A stretch of DNA of 64,000 nt, taken from Reichenbachiella ulvae (GTDB lineage Bacteria; Bacteroidota; Bacteroidia; Cytophagales; Cyclobacteriaceae). Position numbers and translations under genes: made by a program. Below, one piece after another: positions 17,621-26,389 of the stretch; position 1 is the first letter of the stretch; each line of letters begins with the position of its first letter. The DNA lies in contig NZ_JAOYOD010000001.1 of the NCBI RefSeq assembly GCF_025833875.1, forward strand, positions 4,340,001 through 4,404,000, read 5' to 3'. Under the pieces are notes generated by a model. The model ran no database searches. It was given only the letters and a program-made list of their open reading frames with translations, and had not been told where the DNA came from.

Positions 17621-20600
17621 TACAATCCTAACATCACAAATGCGCCCCAATAATAGGGCTCTTTATATTCTTTTTTAAGTTCGGCAATTGCATCATGAAA
17701 GGCCGCTTGTTTCGTCTGGCCCCCCAACCAATTGTCATAAAACATGGACATCAGTTTTTGAGTTGTTTCATCGTTGACCTTCCAGAGGCTCATGATCAAA
17801 TTTTCAGCACCAGCTACGAGTAATGCACGTTGAAGGCCATATACGCCCTCACCATTTTTTACCTCCCCAAGTCCAGTTTCGCAGGCAGACATTACCACCA
17901 ATTCGGTCTGGTCCAAATCCAAATTCATGGCTTCATAAGCAGTCAATATACCATCCTCTGTCCCCGGCAATTTTTGATGTTGAAAAGTCTTAGAGGCACC
18001 AGCCAACAACAGTCCTGAACGAAACAAAGGATTAAACTCAGCCTCCCTGGACTGAATCCCCTCATTGGCATTAAACAATACATTCATATTGGACATAAAA
18101 AATCCATGAGTGGCAATGTGCAAAAGTTTAGGACTATGGAGAGCCTTGATATTTTCTTCGTTGGCTTCTGCCCTTTGGAACAAATCATATTTCCAGAAGT
18201 TTTGATCCAAGGTTTGACTAATGTGATTGGTTTCTTCCAGCGTACCTGGTAGTTCAGTGATGCCATCAGCAAAGCCCCGTTCTGTGCTTGCCTTTGTACC
18301 AGCAGCACTGGCTCCACCCATGGTATAATCAGGATAGCCAAAAATCGCGGCCTTTCTTACAGTCAATTGACTCGTTTCTTTACTTTGCTCTATGACTAAA
18401 TCTCGAGTATTGCTGAGCAGGCGAATGTCATACTTGTCAAAGACATATTCCTGATTTTCCGGATCATATAGCGTGTTGATGTTGATCTTGTTATACACGC
18501 CATCTGTAGATAAAAACAGCTTCTGGACACCCTGCAATTTGTCATCTATATTTTTCCAATACTGGCTGTATGATCTTTGATTGTCCATTTTGAAGACAAC
18601 CATATTCTTGTATTGTTTGAAATACTTCGATTCCATCTCTTCCCCTTCGGTGATTACCACCAGCTCTGGCACTCCTTGAGATTTGAGAACAAGTCCTGCA
18701 TAATAGATAGAATCATTTTTAGTGTTTTTCTTAACTCTGAGTAGCTCAAGAGCAACTTCGCCCTCAACTAGATTTTGCTGCACATCACTCATCTTCACTA
18801 GCGATTGATCATACTGACCAGCAAAAACTCCTGACTTTTTGGAAAGCTCTTTCTCTATTTCATTGGATCGAGTTTGTAGCTCTGCGATATCAAAGTTGTT
18901 GATAGCTAGCTCCGATTTCGACATGTTTAGCGCCTTGACCAAATCCTCTTTCGTTGACTTCCACGCTATATATTGGGCTATCAAAGCTTCATCGCCACTA
19001 TTCAAAATTCTGTCTTTCACCTTCTTGGTTGCGTTTAGCAACAAAGCTTTAGTACTTAATTGTAGGTTATAAAGATTCTCCAGAACCTCCTGCTGATAAG
19101 TTTGATTCCCGAAACCATGGTAGACATACTCAATAGCAAAGTCTTTGTATGCTTCAAAAACCGGCTTGATTTTTCCATAAAATGCACTTTTTTCTTCTTC
19201 ACTCAAGGAGGGAAAATAGTTCTGGATCGCTGCTAAGTAGTTGTCCAGAGCAAAACCATAATCCTCTCGGGCACCCTCATAATCTTCCAGCCTTTGCTTT
19301 ACAGAAGCCAGGCCATAAATGGCATAGGCCAGGTCTGGATGGTTTTCGTTCAAGATCTCCTTTCTGATCCTAATCACTTCTTCAAAATGGACTTTGGCCC
19401 CTTCATAGTTGCCAATCTCCTGTTCTAGCACCGCTATGTTGTACAGCGTATTAGCGAATGAGGGATGATCAGTTCCAAATAGCGATTCATAAATCCGGAT
19501 ACTTTCTTCGTACAACCTTGAGGCCTTTTCATATTCACCCATCTCCTCCAAAGTAGCCGCCAGATTGTTCAGTGTTTTAGAATATAATGGGTGCTGCGTG
19601 CCTAATTGCACTTTGTCTATGGCCAAAACTCTTTCTAGCAATTCTTTACTCTTCTCAAGATCACCTTCCATTTCATAAAGAGCTGCCAAATTCTCCAGCG
19701 AGCTGGCATAATCGATATGTTGATCTGAATGAATTTCTTTAAAAATCTCCATTGAAGATTCAAACAAAGGTTTTGCAGCCTTGAGGTTCCCCATTTTCAA
19801 ATACAAAAGACCCAACTCATTGGCTGTATTGGCATAGAAAACATGATGAGAACCAAACTCTTCTTTGTAGAGCTCCAGAGATTTTTTAATAAATTCTTCT
19901 GCCTGGGAATACTCTCCCTGTGACTTTGCGATTACTCCCAGGTAATGATAGGTATAGGCCAGTTGGCTCGGGGGAGCTTGAGATCCCAAAGATTTCTTTA
20001 TGCCCATGGTTTCTTCCAATATCAACCTGGCCGATTCATATTTACCCTTTACGATGTATAGAAGCGCTAAATTTTCGTAGGTAGCGAGATAGTTTTCATT
20101 CGTCTCACCCAGTAGCTCTTTCTTTATTTCCATGGATTGAATCAGGGCAATTTCCGCATCAAAAAAACTGTTGCTGGACTGAAGATAGCTAGCATAGTTA
20201 CCCAAAAAGGAGGCATATTCCAGTCGTGCAGTGGAGGATTCCTTCTCATAGTGCTCCTTAATTTCTTCGAACAATTCTCCCGCTCGATTCAGATCCTGCA
20301 TAGTAGTGTACAGCACAGCCATACTCAATTTCAAATCAATGACCTTGGCTTCATTCTCTCTCGAAAGATGAATGGACTCATTTAAAATCGCTTCGGATTC
20401 TTTGTATCTACCTAATGCCGTCAGAGCTGCGGCTTTCGATTCCAATAGATTTTTTCTCCAATCAGACTGCTCGTCAACTTCCAACAAAGCTTGATTGATT
20501 TCGTCTAATGCTTCATTGAACTGCCCTCTCTCCAGATCAACTAGGGCCAAACCAGACCAAGCACCAAAATAGGCATCCTCATTGTCTGAGCCACGCAATT

Positions 20601-21654
20601 TTACTTCCTCAAAACAGCTATATGCCCTATCAAATTCATAGTTCAGAAAATGAACCTTTCCCAAGTCAGTCAAAGCAATTAGATAAGCTTCCTCCTTCTC
20701 TCCTGATAATTTATCAACCAGACCTTCTAATAATTCGGTTGCTTCCTTTAATCGACCTTCTTTCATGTAGAGGATGGACAAACCATTGATGGCTATTAGA
20801 TTGTCAGGATCGTTGTGCGCGTCTAATTTTGTAAAAACCTGGTGTGCCTTAAGGTACTTATCAGTAGCTATTGTCAACTGTTCATTATCCTCATAAGCGC
20901 GACCCTGTTTGACCAATAGTCTAGCATAATCTAGCTCTAAAGCATCAGGATCAAAAAAAGATTCAAGCTCAGATAGCAAGGCAATAGATCTTTCAAAATC
21001 CCCCTGCAGCAGTTTCAGCTCCGAATAAATGTAGGTGATATTAAAAAATTCAGGAGAGACTTGATCCTGTCGATTCAATACCTCATAGGAGAGTTCAAAT
21101 AAAGAATCGGCCTTGACCATCTGATTGTCATAATAGAATACCATTGCCAAATTGCCCTGCACCTCGGCAACTGAGGCACTATTCGAATCAAAATAAACCA
21201 GGTATAAATCCAGTGCATCTTTGAAAGCCTCTTGGGATTGAGCTAAACCATCAGTCATTGACAATAACAACCCCTTGTTGTAAAGGGCTACAGCATAGAC
21301 TTCCTTATCTCTATTACCTATCGCCTCTTGTACCTTCAGTTCCTTCTCCACATAGGTCAGTCCTTCTTCAATCCAGCCCGCTTCAAAACAGATCAAAGTC
21401 AGCTGTCTGTATATAGCAGCTGTATTTGCGTGGTTTTCTCCTAAATCAGATTGGCAAGAAACTAAGGCTTCTATGCTCTTTTGTTTGGCTAACTCGTAAT
21501 CATATTTGGTATAGGCTTCTTCCCCTTGTTTATACAACTCAGCCCAATCCTGCGAAACTGCCGCGTGACTTGCAAGAATCAATATCAACAAAATTTTCCC
21601 TATTTGAGAAAGGCGTATTACCGAAAAAAATGCTTTTAATCGAAATGTCATCAT
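17620..21654 (-). CDS. Exported TPR-CHAT protein with an intact His/Cys dyad
   Basis: A 1344-residue protein: a hydrophobic signal segment (about 18-35, cleavage near AAVSQ), some 20 tetratricopeptide-type repeats to about residue 830 (for example YxxAxxxxxxALxI patterns), a helical linker, and a C-terminal CHAT (caspase HetF-associated with TPRs) domain from about 1040. The catalytic pair is present: His1183 in HIATHGF and Cys1258 in MSACETGLGE; the terminal PYYWGAFVMLGL is also typical. CHAT domains are clan CD cysteine proteases related to separase and caspases. Most studied ones act in the cytosol; the signal peptide here implies periplasmic or surface action. It heads a three-gene operon with 1-nt and 4-nt overlaps. 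Confidence 0.88.
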   Translation of the reverse strand: MMTFRLKAFFSVIRLSQIGKILLILILASHAAVSQDWAELYKQGEEAYTKYDYELAKQKSIEALVSCQSDLGENHANTAAIYRQLTLICFEAGWIEEGLTYVEKELKVQEAIGNRDKEVYAVALYNKGLLLSMTDGLAQSQEAFKDALDLYLVYFDSNSASVAEVQGNLAMVFYYDNQMVKADSLFELSYEVLNRQDQVSPEFFNITYIYSELKLLQGDFERSIALLSELESFFDPDALELDYARLLVKQGRAYEDNEQLTIATDKYLKAHQVFTKLDAHNDPDNLIAINGLSILYMKEGRLKEATELLEGLVDKLSGEKEEAYLIALTDLGKVHFLNYEFDRAYSCFEEVKLRGSDNEDAYFGAWSGLALVDLERGQFNEALDEINQALLEVDEQSDWRKNLLESKAAALTALGRYKESEAILNESIHLSRENEAKVIDLKLSMAVLYTTMQDLNRAGELFEEIKEHYEKESSTARLEYASFLGNYASYLQSSNSFFDAEIALIQSMEIKKELLGETNENYLATYENLALLYIVKGKYESARLILEETMGIKKSLGSQAPPSQLAYTYHYLGVIAKSQGEYSQAEEFIKKSLELYKEEFGSHHVFYANTANELGLLYLKMGNLKAAKPLFESSMEIFKEIHSDQHIDYASSLENLAALYEMEGDLEKSKELLERVLAIDKVQLGTQHPLYSKTLNNLAATLEEMGEYEKASRLYEESIRIYESLFGTDHPSFANTLYNIAVLEQEIGNYEGAKVHFEEVIRIRKEILNENHPDLAYAIYGLASVKQRLEDYEGAREDYGFALDNYLAAIQNYFPSLSEEEKSAFYGKIKPVFEAYKDFAIEYVYHGFGNQTYQQEVLENLYNLQLSTKALLLNATKKVKDRILNSGDEALIAQYIAWKSTKEDLVKALNMSKSELAINNFDIAELQTRSNEIEKELSKKSGVFAGQYDQSLVKMSDVQQNLVEGEVALELLRVKKNTKNDSIYYAGLVLKSQGVPELVVITEGEEMESKYFKQYKNMVVFKMDNQRSYSQYWKNIDDKLQGVQKLFLSTDGVYNKININTLYDPENQEYVFDKYDIRLLSNTRDLVIEQSKETSQLTVRKAAIFGYPDYTMGGASAAGTKASTERGFADGITELPGTLEETNHISQTLDQNFWKYDLFQRAEANEENIKALHSPKLLHIATHGFFMSNMNVLFNANEGIQSREAEFNPLFRSGLLLAGASKTFQHQKLPGTEDGILTAYEAMNLDLDQTELVVMSACETGLGEVKNGEGVYGLQRALLVAGAENLIMSLWKVNDETTQKLMSMFYDNWLGGQTKQAAFHDAIAELKKEYKEPYYWGAFVMLGL

Positions 21655-21726
21655 TGACGAATATTGAATACCTATTAAGTTAGCAGGGAAAATCGGATAG
21701 CACTAAATTCGAACTTAATATTAATA

Positions 21727-22905
21727 ATGTCAAATGACGACACATTGAGGGTATTATATTTCCATCAACATTTCAAAACGCCCTACGAGGGAGGCAGCAT
21801 TAGATCCTATTTGCTTGCAAAGGCTTTATTAGACAAAGGACATGAGGTCATCATGATCACGGCTCATAATGCACCAAGGGAGGAGAAGAACGTAGATGGA
21901 ATCCAGGTCATTTATCTTCACGTGCCGTATGACAACACCTACAAATTTTGGAGAAGGGTCTGGGCCTTTCTCGCCTACACAGTTCGGTCCTGCATACTCT
22001 CAACCCGAATCAAGTCCATTGACTGCTGCTATATCATGACCACTCCTCTTACGACTGGACTGATAGGTGCTTTCAATCGATTATTCCTCAAAAGAAACTA
22101 CTTTTTTGAAGTAGGGGATCTTTGGCCACTGGTGCCTATCGAAATGGAATTCATCAAATCCTGGCCGCTCAAGAAACTAACCCATTGGTTCGAAGGCTAT
22201 TTCTATCGTAAGTCGATTGGCAACATTGGTATGTCACCCCCAATATCGGATTATATAAAAAGTAAAGCTCCAGAGGTTCCTTTGGAAACCATATATAATA
22301 TCAGCGATTGCGAACTCTTCCAGCCCAATTACAAAGGTGAGCGAAAGGGTAAATTCACAATTTGCTATACTGGCACCTTTGGATTAGCGAACGACCTAAC
22401 CCGAATCATTCACATTGCAGAAAATATTCAGAGTGAACCGGTTCAATTTATTTTCATTGGCGCAGGTGCGGACAAACCGATGATAGAAGAGATGGTGCAA
22501 GAAAGGCAATTGGAAAATGTAGAGATAAGGAGTTTTTCTGACAAACTAGAAATGGCCAGAATCCTGGAACAATCTGATGCTATGTTTATCTCTTTTGCGA
22601 ACTACAACAGTCTCTTTACAGGTAGCCCAAACAAATTATTCGATGGTTTGGCTGCTGGTAAGCTGATCATTACCAACTTTGATGGATGGATTGGAGACCT
22701 CATTACCAAAGAGAATTGCGGGTTCCATTTCGAGCATAATTCCAGCATAGATTTCATGGCAAAACTTAGGCCCTTTATAGTAGACCAGAGCCACCTCGTG
22801 AATTATCAGAAAAACGCTCGAACATTGGCAGAAAAACGATTTGATTTAAAACTGCAATCTCAACGTTTTATTAGCTTCATAGAAGAATCGGTTATCCGTT
22901 CTTAG
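21727..22905 (+). CDS. Glycosyltransferase family 4 (WbuB-like)
   Basis: A 392-residue GT-B-fold glycosyltransferase, probably adding a sugar in surface polysaccharide synthesis. Seen: the N-terminal acceptor-domain loop EGGSIRSYLLAKAL (about 20-33) and a nucleotide-sugar-binding C-terminal domain with YTGTFGLAND (about 214-223), IFIGAGADK and SPNKLFDGLAAGK (the position of the usual EX7E-type region). The hydrophobic stretch near 75-110 may contact the membrane. There is no polysaccharide cluster around it; it stands alone between the divergent CHAT operon and the converging gldB, with which it overlaps by 14 nt. Confidence 0.86.
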   Translation: MSNDDTLRVLYFHQHFKTPYEGGSIRSYLLAKALLDKGHEVIMITAHNAPREEKNVDGIQVIYLHVPYDNTYKFWRRVWAFLAYTVRSCILSTRIKSIDCCYIMTTPLTTGLIGAFNRLFLKRNYFFEVGDLWPLVPIEMEFIKSWPLKKLTHWFEGYFYRKSIGNIGMSPPISDYIKSKAPEVPLETIYNISDCELFQPNYKGERKGKFTICYTGTFGLANDLTRIIHIAENIQSEPVQFIFIGAGADKPMIEEMVQERQLENVEIRSFSDKLEMARILEQSDAMFISFANYNSLFTGSPNKLFDGLAAGKLIITNFDGWIGDLITKENCGFHFEHNSSIDFMAKLRPFIVDQSHLVNYQKNARTLAEKRFDLKLQSQRFISFIEESVIRS

Positions 22906-23914
22906 GCTTGTAGTTCGATTGCTGAAAAATTTTGTGAGCATCCTTTTCTGCCATCAATTGCTGTAAGGTTACTTCTGGGTTTTCTTCCATATACTTTTCT
23001 ACGATTTCCCAGCCCACCCAGGCACCTACTCGTCCCGGACACTTATCACTAATCTCAAATACATTTGGGCTTTCTCCTACGAACTTATTCTTCACAAAAT
23101 GATTGGTCTCATACAACAACTGATTCTGAATCAAGTTAGCCCAAATGATCTCTCTATTCTGCTTCACTAGCTTCATCTCCTCTGCTGTATACCCGATAAT
23201 TAGTGAGTCAGGCTTACAAGGCAGCATCTGTGAAACGAAATAATAAGACTTACCTACATTGATCATATCAGCAAGAAGCGTCCCATGCGATTGGTCTATC
23301 TGGTTAAACTCGTTAGATACAAAACTCAAAATAATGGGTGAAACACTTTCCTTCATATAGCGCTTTACAATATACGCCGGCACATCATTCGGGGGATAGG
23401 TCCCATTATGCCCCATGAAAAAATCTAGGCCAACCACTATCAACGAATCAGATACATACAAATCATTGTACTGCCCAGTAATTACCGTTTGTACTCTTGG
23501 AATTTCTGTAGAAGGGTAATAATGCTTAATGATACGAAAAGCCGACTCGAGCTCAGATATATTCTCAGAATCAAACTCAGAAAAATATTCGCCTACTTCC
23601 ATGAATAGCGAGTCGATGTACACATTTTGCATCAAGGGCAATAACCGTTTAGCCAAAATCGTATCATTGGGATATTGATTCGCATCCAAAAAATAGTCTG
23701 CCATAGCTCGGTTAGCCTCAAGAAAGGCAACCGTATGATCGACACTCTTCAATTCTTTCATCTCTTCCTCTAGATGCTCTACGGGAATATCAACAACTAT
23801 GTCTTCGTACCTATCGACTTGATCACAATCTCCACCTCCACATGACCATAGTAAAAGGCCAACACATAGAAAAAAGAGATTTTGAAGAATTCTTCCTTTT
23901 TTTAACCCTATCAT
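22892..23914 (-). CDS. gldB: Gliding motility lipoprotein GldB
   Basis: An outer-envelope lipoprotein needed for gliding and stability of the type IX secretion machinery in Flavobacterium. Seen: a lipoprotein signal ending in LLWSCGGG (lipobox Cys25 from the chosen start) and the family's conserved C-terminal block PGRVGAWVGWEIVEKYMEENPEVTLQQLM region. The open frame starts at 23956, but ATG at 23914 puts a normal lipoprotein signal at the terminus (MIGLKKGRILQNLFFL). The gene converges on the glycosyltransferase with a 14-nt overlap. Other gliding genes (gldE, gldD) lie 6 kb away. Confidence 0.88.
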   Translation of the reverse strand: MIGLKKGRILQNLFFLCVGLLLWSCGGGDCDQVDRYEDIVVDIPVEHLEEEMKELKSVDHTVAFLEANRAMADYFLDANQYPNDTILAKRLLPLMQNVYIDSLFMEVGEYFSEFDSENISELESAFRIIKHYYPSTEIPRVQTVITGQYNDLYVSDSLIVVGLDFFMGHNGTYPPNDVPAYIVKRYMKESVSPIILSFVSNEFNQIDQSHGTLLADMINVGKSYYFVSQMLPCKPDSLIIGYTAEEMKLVKQNREIIWANLIQNQLLYETNHFVKNKFVGESPNVFEISDKCPGRVGAWVGWEIVEKYMEENPEVTLQQLMAEKDAHKIFQQSNYKPKNG

Positions 23915-23975
23915 GATCAAGATGCTTTTTAGATTTGTAATTTTATGCTGATTCATAGACTTCTATTAGAACCAA

Positions 23976-23983
23976 CAAAAGTA
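23976..23983 (-). promoter_or_regulatory. Bacteroidota -7 promoter element upstream of gldB
   Basis: The minus strand reads TACTTTTG, a perfect TAnnTTTG. It lies about 60 nt from the preferred gldB start and 20 nt from the upstream alternative ATG at 23956. No clear -33 box. Confidence 0.4.
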
Positions 23984-24000
23984 TTTATTTTTTACTCCTC

Positions 24001-24654
24001 ATGAAGAAATACCTCGTCCTAATCCCAGCACTTTTCATAGTATCAGTAGCCATCTGCCAACCGAAGATCGGCCTGACTGTGTCACCAGGTTTTTCCTTCA
24101 CCAGAACCAAATATTTACCCAACGATGATACCCAGATAGATAAAGGGGATCAAGCATTTCGTGCGAAATTCGGATTGGAATTTGACTTTCCATTGACTAA
24201 CAATTATTCCTTTAGCACCGGTTTGATATATGCCCCAAAAAAGGTATCGGTGAAAGCCTCCATGTTTAATGAAGCAACTACCTCCATTATCAATCAAAAA
24301 GAAGAGTATAAAGCCCAATACCTACAAATTCCGCTGACATTAAAACTATTCACAAGTGAAATTCAGCCAGATCTTAGAGTGTTTTTCCAACTTGGTTTTA
24401 TGGGAGAAATCCTTCTCTACAATGAACCCATGGATCGTGACAATGTATTGGTTGAGGAATTCAGGTTTTTCGATGTCTCCTTCACAGGAGGTGCCGGATT
24501 AGAGTTCGGACCTGAGATCAATTCTCAACTCTACGGTGGTATATTTTATGACCGAGGTTTGGTAAATATCATCAAAGGTCAGAATGGCGATATATCAGAT
24601 GATCTGGCAGTTCGAATGGATATGATTCATTTGAAACTGGGTATCAAGTTCTAA
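24001..24654 (+). CDS. PorT-family outer-membrane beta-barrel protein
   Basis: A 217-residue exported barrel protein: signal peptide with cleavage near AICQP (residue 19-20), then eight or so amphipathic strands (GLTVSPGFSF, NNYSFSTGLIYAPKK, LQIPLTLKLF) and a C-terminal strand ending in Phe, as usual for outer-membrane proteins. The LQIPLTLK motif is typical of the PorT/OMP_b-brl_2 family. PorT proper is a type IX secretion component; whether this member is PorT/SprT itself cannot be settled by eye. Its divergence from gldB suggests a gliding or secretion context. Confidence 0.78.
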   Translation: MKKYLVLIPALFIVSVAICQPKIGLTVSPGFSFTRTKYLPNDDTQIDKGDQAFRAKFGLEFDFPLTNNYSFSTGLIYAPKKVSVKASMFNEATTSIINQKEEYKAQYLQIPLTLKLFTSEIQPDLRVFFQLGFMGEILLYNEPMDRDNVLVEEFRFFDVSFTGGAGLEFGPEINSQLYGGIFYDRGLVNIIKGQNGDISDDLAVRMDMIHLKLGIKF

Positions 24655-24657
24655 AAC

Positions 24658-24686
24658 AAAAAAAGATCGCACTTAAAGTGCAATCT
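24658..24686 (-). terminator. Terminator of the rng gene, overlapping its stop codon
   Basis: On the minus strand a hairpin with 4-bp GCAC/GTGC core, one C/A mismatch and a 4-bp AGAT/ATCT extension is followed by seven T. The stem contains the rng TAA (24673-24675), so the terminator sits inside the end of the gene. It also lies 3 nt past the converging PorT-like stop. Confidence 0.7.
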
Positions 24687-26223
24687 CTTCTCCTAGGCCA
24701 TTGATGAAGTTATACTCCAAAATGGCTTTTGATGAATCTTCTGCCAGGCTAATCCAGCGTTTGTACTTAAAGTACCATTTCATTCTCCTGGAAACCAGGC
24801 CACTGGTAAAATAAGCATACAAATAAGGATGAAGCGCAATGGTCAATTTCTTTTCATTTTGCTTGGTCATCAAGTGCTCGATGTCCTTTTCGATTTGATC
24901 TGTTACCAAAATAGAAGCGGTAATTTTACCAGATCCATTACAAGATGGACATACTTCTCTGGTTTTGATATTCAATTCAGGACGAACCCTCTGTCTGGTG
25001 ATTTGCATCAAACCAAACTTTGACAAAGGCAAAACGGTAAACTTGGATCGATCCGTTTTCATCTCATCTTTCATCTTTTGGAAAAGTAGTTTCTTATTCT
25101 CTACTTTTCGCATATCGATAAAGTCGATTACGATGATTCCACCCATATCTCTTAGGCGAAGCTGGCGGGCTATTTCTTTAGCCGCATCCATGTTTACTTT
25201 TAGGGCTGTGCTTTCCTGATTATCTTCTGCATTGGACTTGTTTCCGCTGTTCACGTCTATCACGTGCAATGCTTCCGTATGTTCTATGATCAGGTAGCCC
25301 CCACCGTCTATACTTACTGATTGACCAAACAGACCTTTCAGCTGCTTTTCAATACCATAGGCTTCAAAAACCTTGGCTCTTCCGTTGTATAGTTTGGTGC
25401 TTTTTTCTTTCTCCGGAGCTATCTCTCTTATGAAATTTCTGACTTCATGATAGAGTGTTTTATCATCTATCACTATGCTGTCAAAAGATTCATTGAGGAC
25501 GTCTCTTAGGATAGAATTGGCTCGGTTGATTTCACCGATTACTTTTTCGTTAGGCTTCACCTTTTTGAGGCGTTGCATGCCTTTAGACCACTTGTCCACC
25601 AAGCTGGTCAAATCCCTATCCAATTCAGCTACATCTTTTCCTTGTGCAACTGTACGGATAATGATTCCAAAATTCTCTGGTTTGATCGACTTGATAAGTC
25701 GAAGCAATCTCTTTCTTTCGTTACTGTCCGCTATTTTCTTCGATACACTTACCGAATCAGAAAACGGAACCAGAACGATGTATCTTCCAGCAATAGACAA
25801 CTCACTGGATAGTCTTGGCCCTTTTGTAGATATAGGTTCTTTTACAACCTGAACGAGAACTCTCTGGTTTTTAGATAAAACCTGGTTCATTTTCCCCAAC
25901 TTATTGATATCAGGTAGGCGCTTGAATCCATTCAGATTCTTGCCGCTCATTTTACCGGATAGGATCAGCTTGGTACACTTGTTAAGCGACTGAAGCTGGG
26001 GACCGAGATCCAAATAATGCAGAAACGCATCTTTTTCATACCCAATATCAACAAAGGCGGCATTTAGCCCAGGCACGACTTTTTTGACTTGCCCAAGATA
26101 AATGTCACCTACGTTGAACTGGTGACCATCATCATCCTGATGGTACTCGGTTAATTTTTTGTCTTTTAAAAGGGCTATTCGACATCCATTCTGAGTTGAA
26201 TTAATAATTAATTCTGTACTCAA
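24673..26223 (-). CDS. rng: Ribonuclease E/G family endoribonuclease (Rng)
   Basis: A 516-residue endoribonuclease that matures rRNA 5' ends and starts mRNA decay. Domains: an S1 RNA-binding domain (about 36-130, with VGDIYLGQVKKV and AAFVDIG), a 5'-sensor/RNase H-like region, and a DNase I-like catalytic region with the metal-binding aspartates in HVIDVNSG and IIVIDFIDM; the zinc-link CPSCNGSG follows. It lacks the long RNase E scaffold, so it is the short G form. The start is TTG at 26223, which gives the MSTELIINSTQ N-terminus expected for the family. It lies last in the HU-TPR-small peptide-rng run. Confidence 0.93.
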   Translation of the reverse strand: MSTELIINSTQNGCRIALLKDKKLTEYHQDDDGHQFNVGDIYLGQVKKVVPGLNAAFVDIGYEKDAFLHYLDLGPQLQSLNKCTKLILSGKMSGKNLNGFKRLPDINKLGKMNQVLSKNQRVLVQVVKEPISTKGPRLSSELSIAGRYIVLVPFSDSVSVSKKIADSNERKRLLRLIKSIKPENFGIIIRTVAQGKDVAELDRDLTSLVDKWSKGMQRLKKVKPNEKVIGEINRANSILRDVLNESFDSIVIDDKTLYHEVRNFIREIAPEKEKSTKLYNGRAKVFEAYGIEKQLKGLFGQSVSIDGGGYLIIEHTEALHVIDVNSGNKSNAEDNQESTALKVNMDAAKEIARQLRLRDMGGIIVIDFIDMRKVENKKLLFQKMKDEMKTDRSKFTVLPLSKFGLMQITRQRVRPELNIKTREVCPSCNGSGKITASILVTDQIEKDIEHLMTKQNEKKLTIALHPYLYAYFTSGLVSRRMKWYFKYKRWISLAEDSSKAILEYNFINGLGEEIAL

Positions 26224-26279
26224 GGTTTAAATGTTTAATAGTAAAAATTTGATTTACTCAAATAACCCAAGAAGTAAAA

Positions 26280-26369
26280 TTACTTCTTCTTGTGTCTGTT
26301 CTTTCTAAGTCTCTTCTTTCTCTTATGAGTAGAGATCTTATGTCTTTTTCTTTTCTTACCGCAAGGCAT
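26280..26369 (-). CDS. 29-residue highly basic ribosomal-type peptide
   Basis: A short gene with the sequence MPCGKKRKRHKISTHKRKKR followed by LRKNRHKKK and TAA. Nineteen of 29 residues are Lys, Arg or His. Near-identical peptides are found between a TPR gene and rng in many Bacteroidota, where automatic annotation often leaves them out. The KRKKRLRKNRHKK segment resembles the COX24/AURKAIP1 (mitochondrial mS38, mycobacterial bS22) motif, so I infer a small ribosomal subunit protein. It has an ATG start and lies 20 nt after the TPR gene's stop. Confidence 0.8.
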   Translation of the reverse strand: MPCGKKRKRHKISTHKRKKRLRKNRHKKK

Positions 26370-26389
26370 AATAAAAGCTCTTTAATGTT

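Noticed and set aside
17620..21654. TPR-CHAT as part of a type III-E CRISPR (Cas7-11) system
   Set aside because: No gRAMP/Cas7-11 gene or CRISPR array is in the window, and this protein carries a signal peptide.
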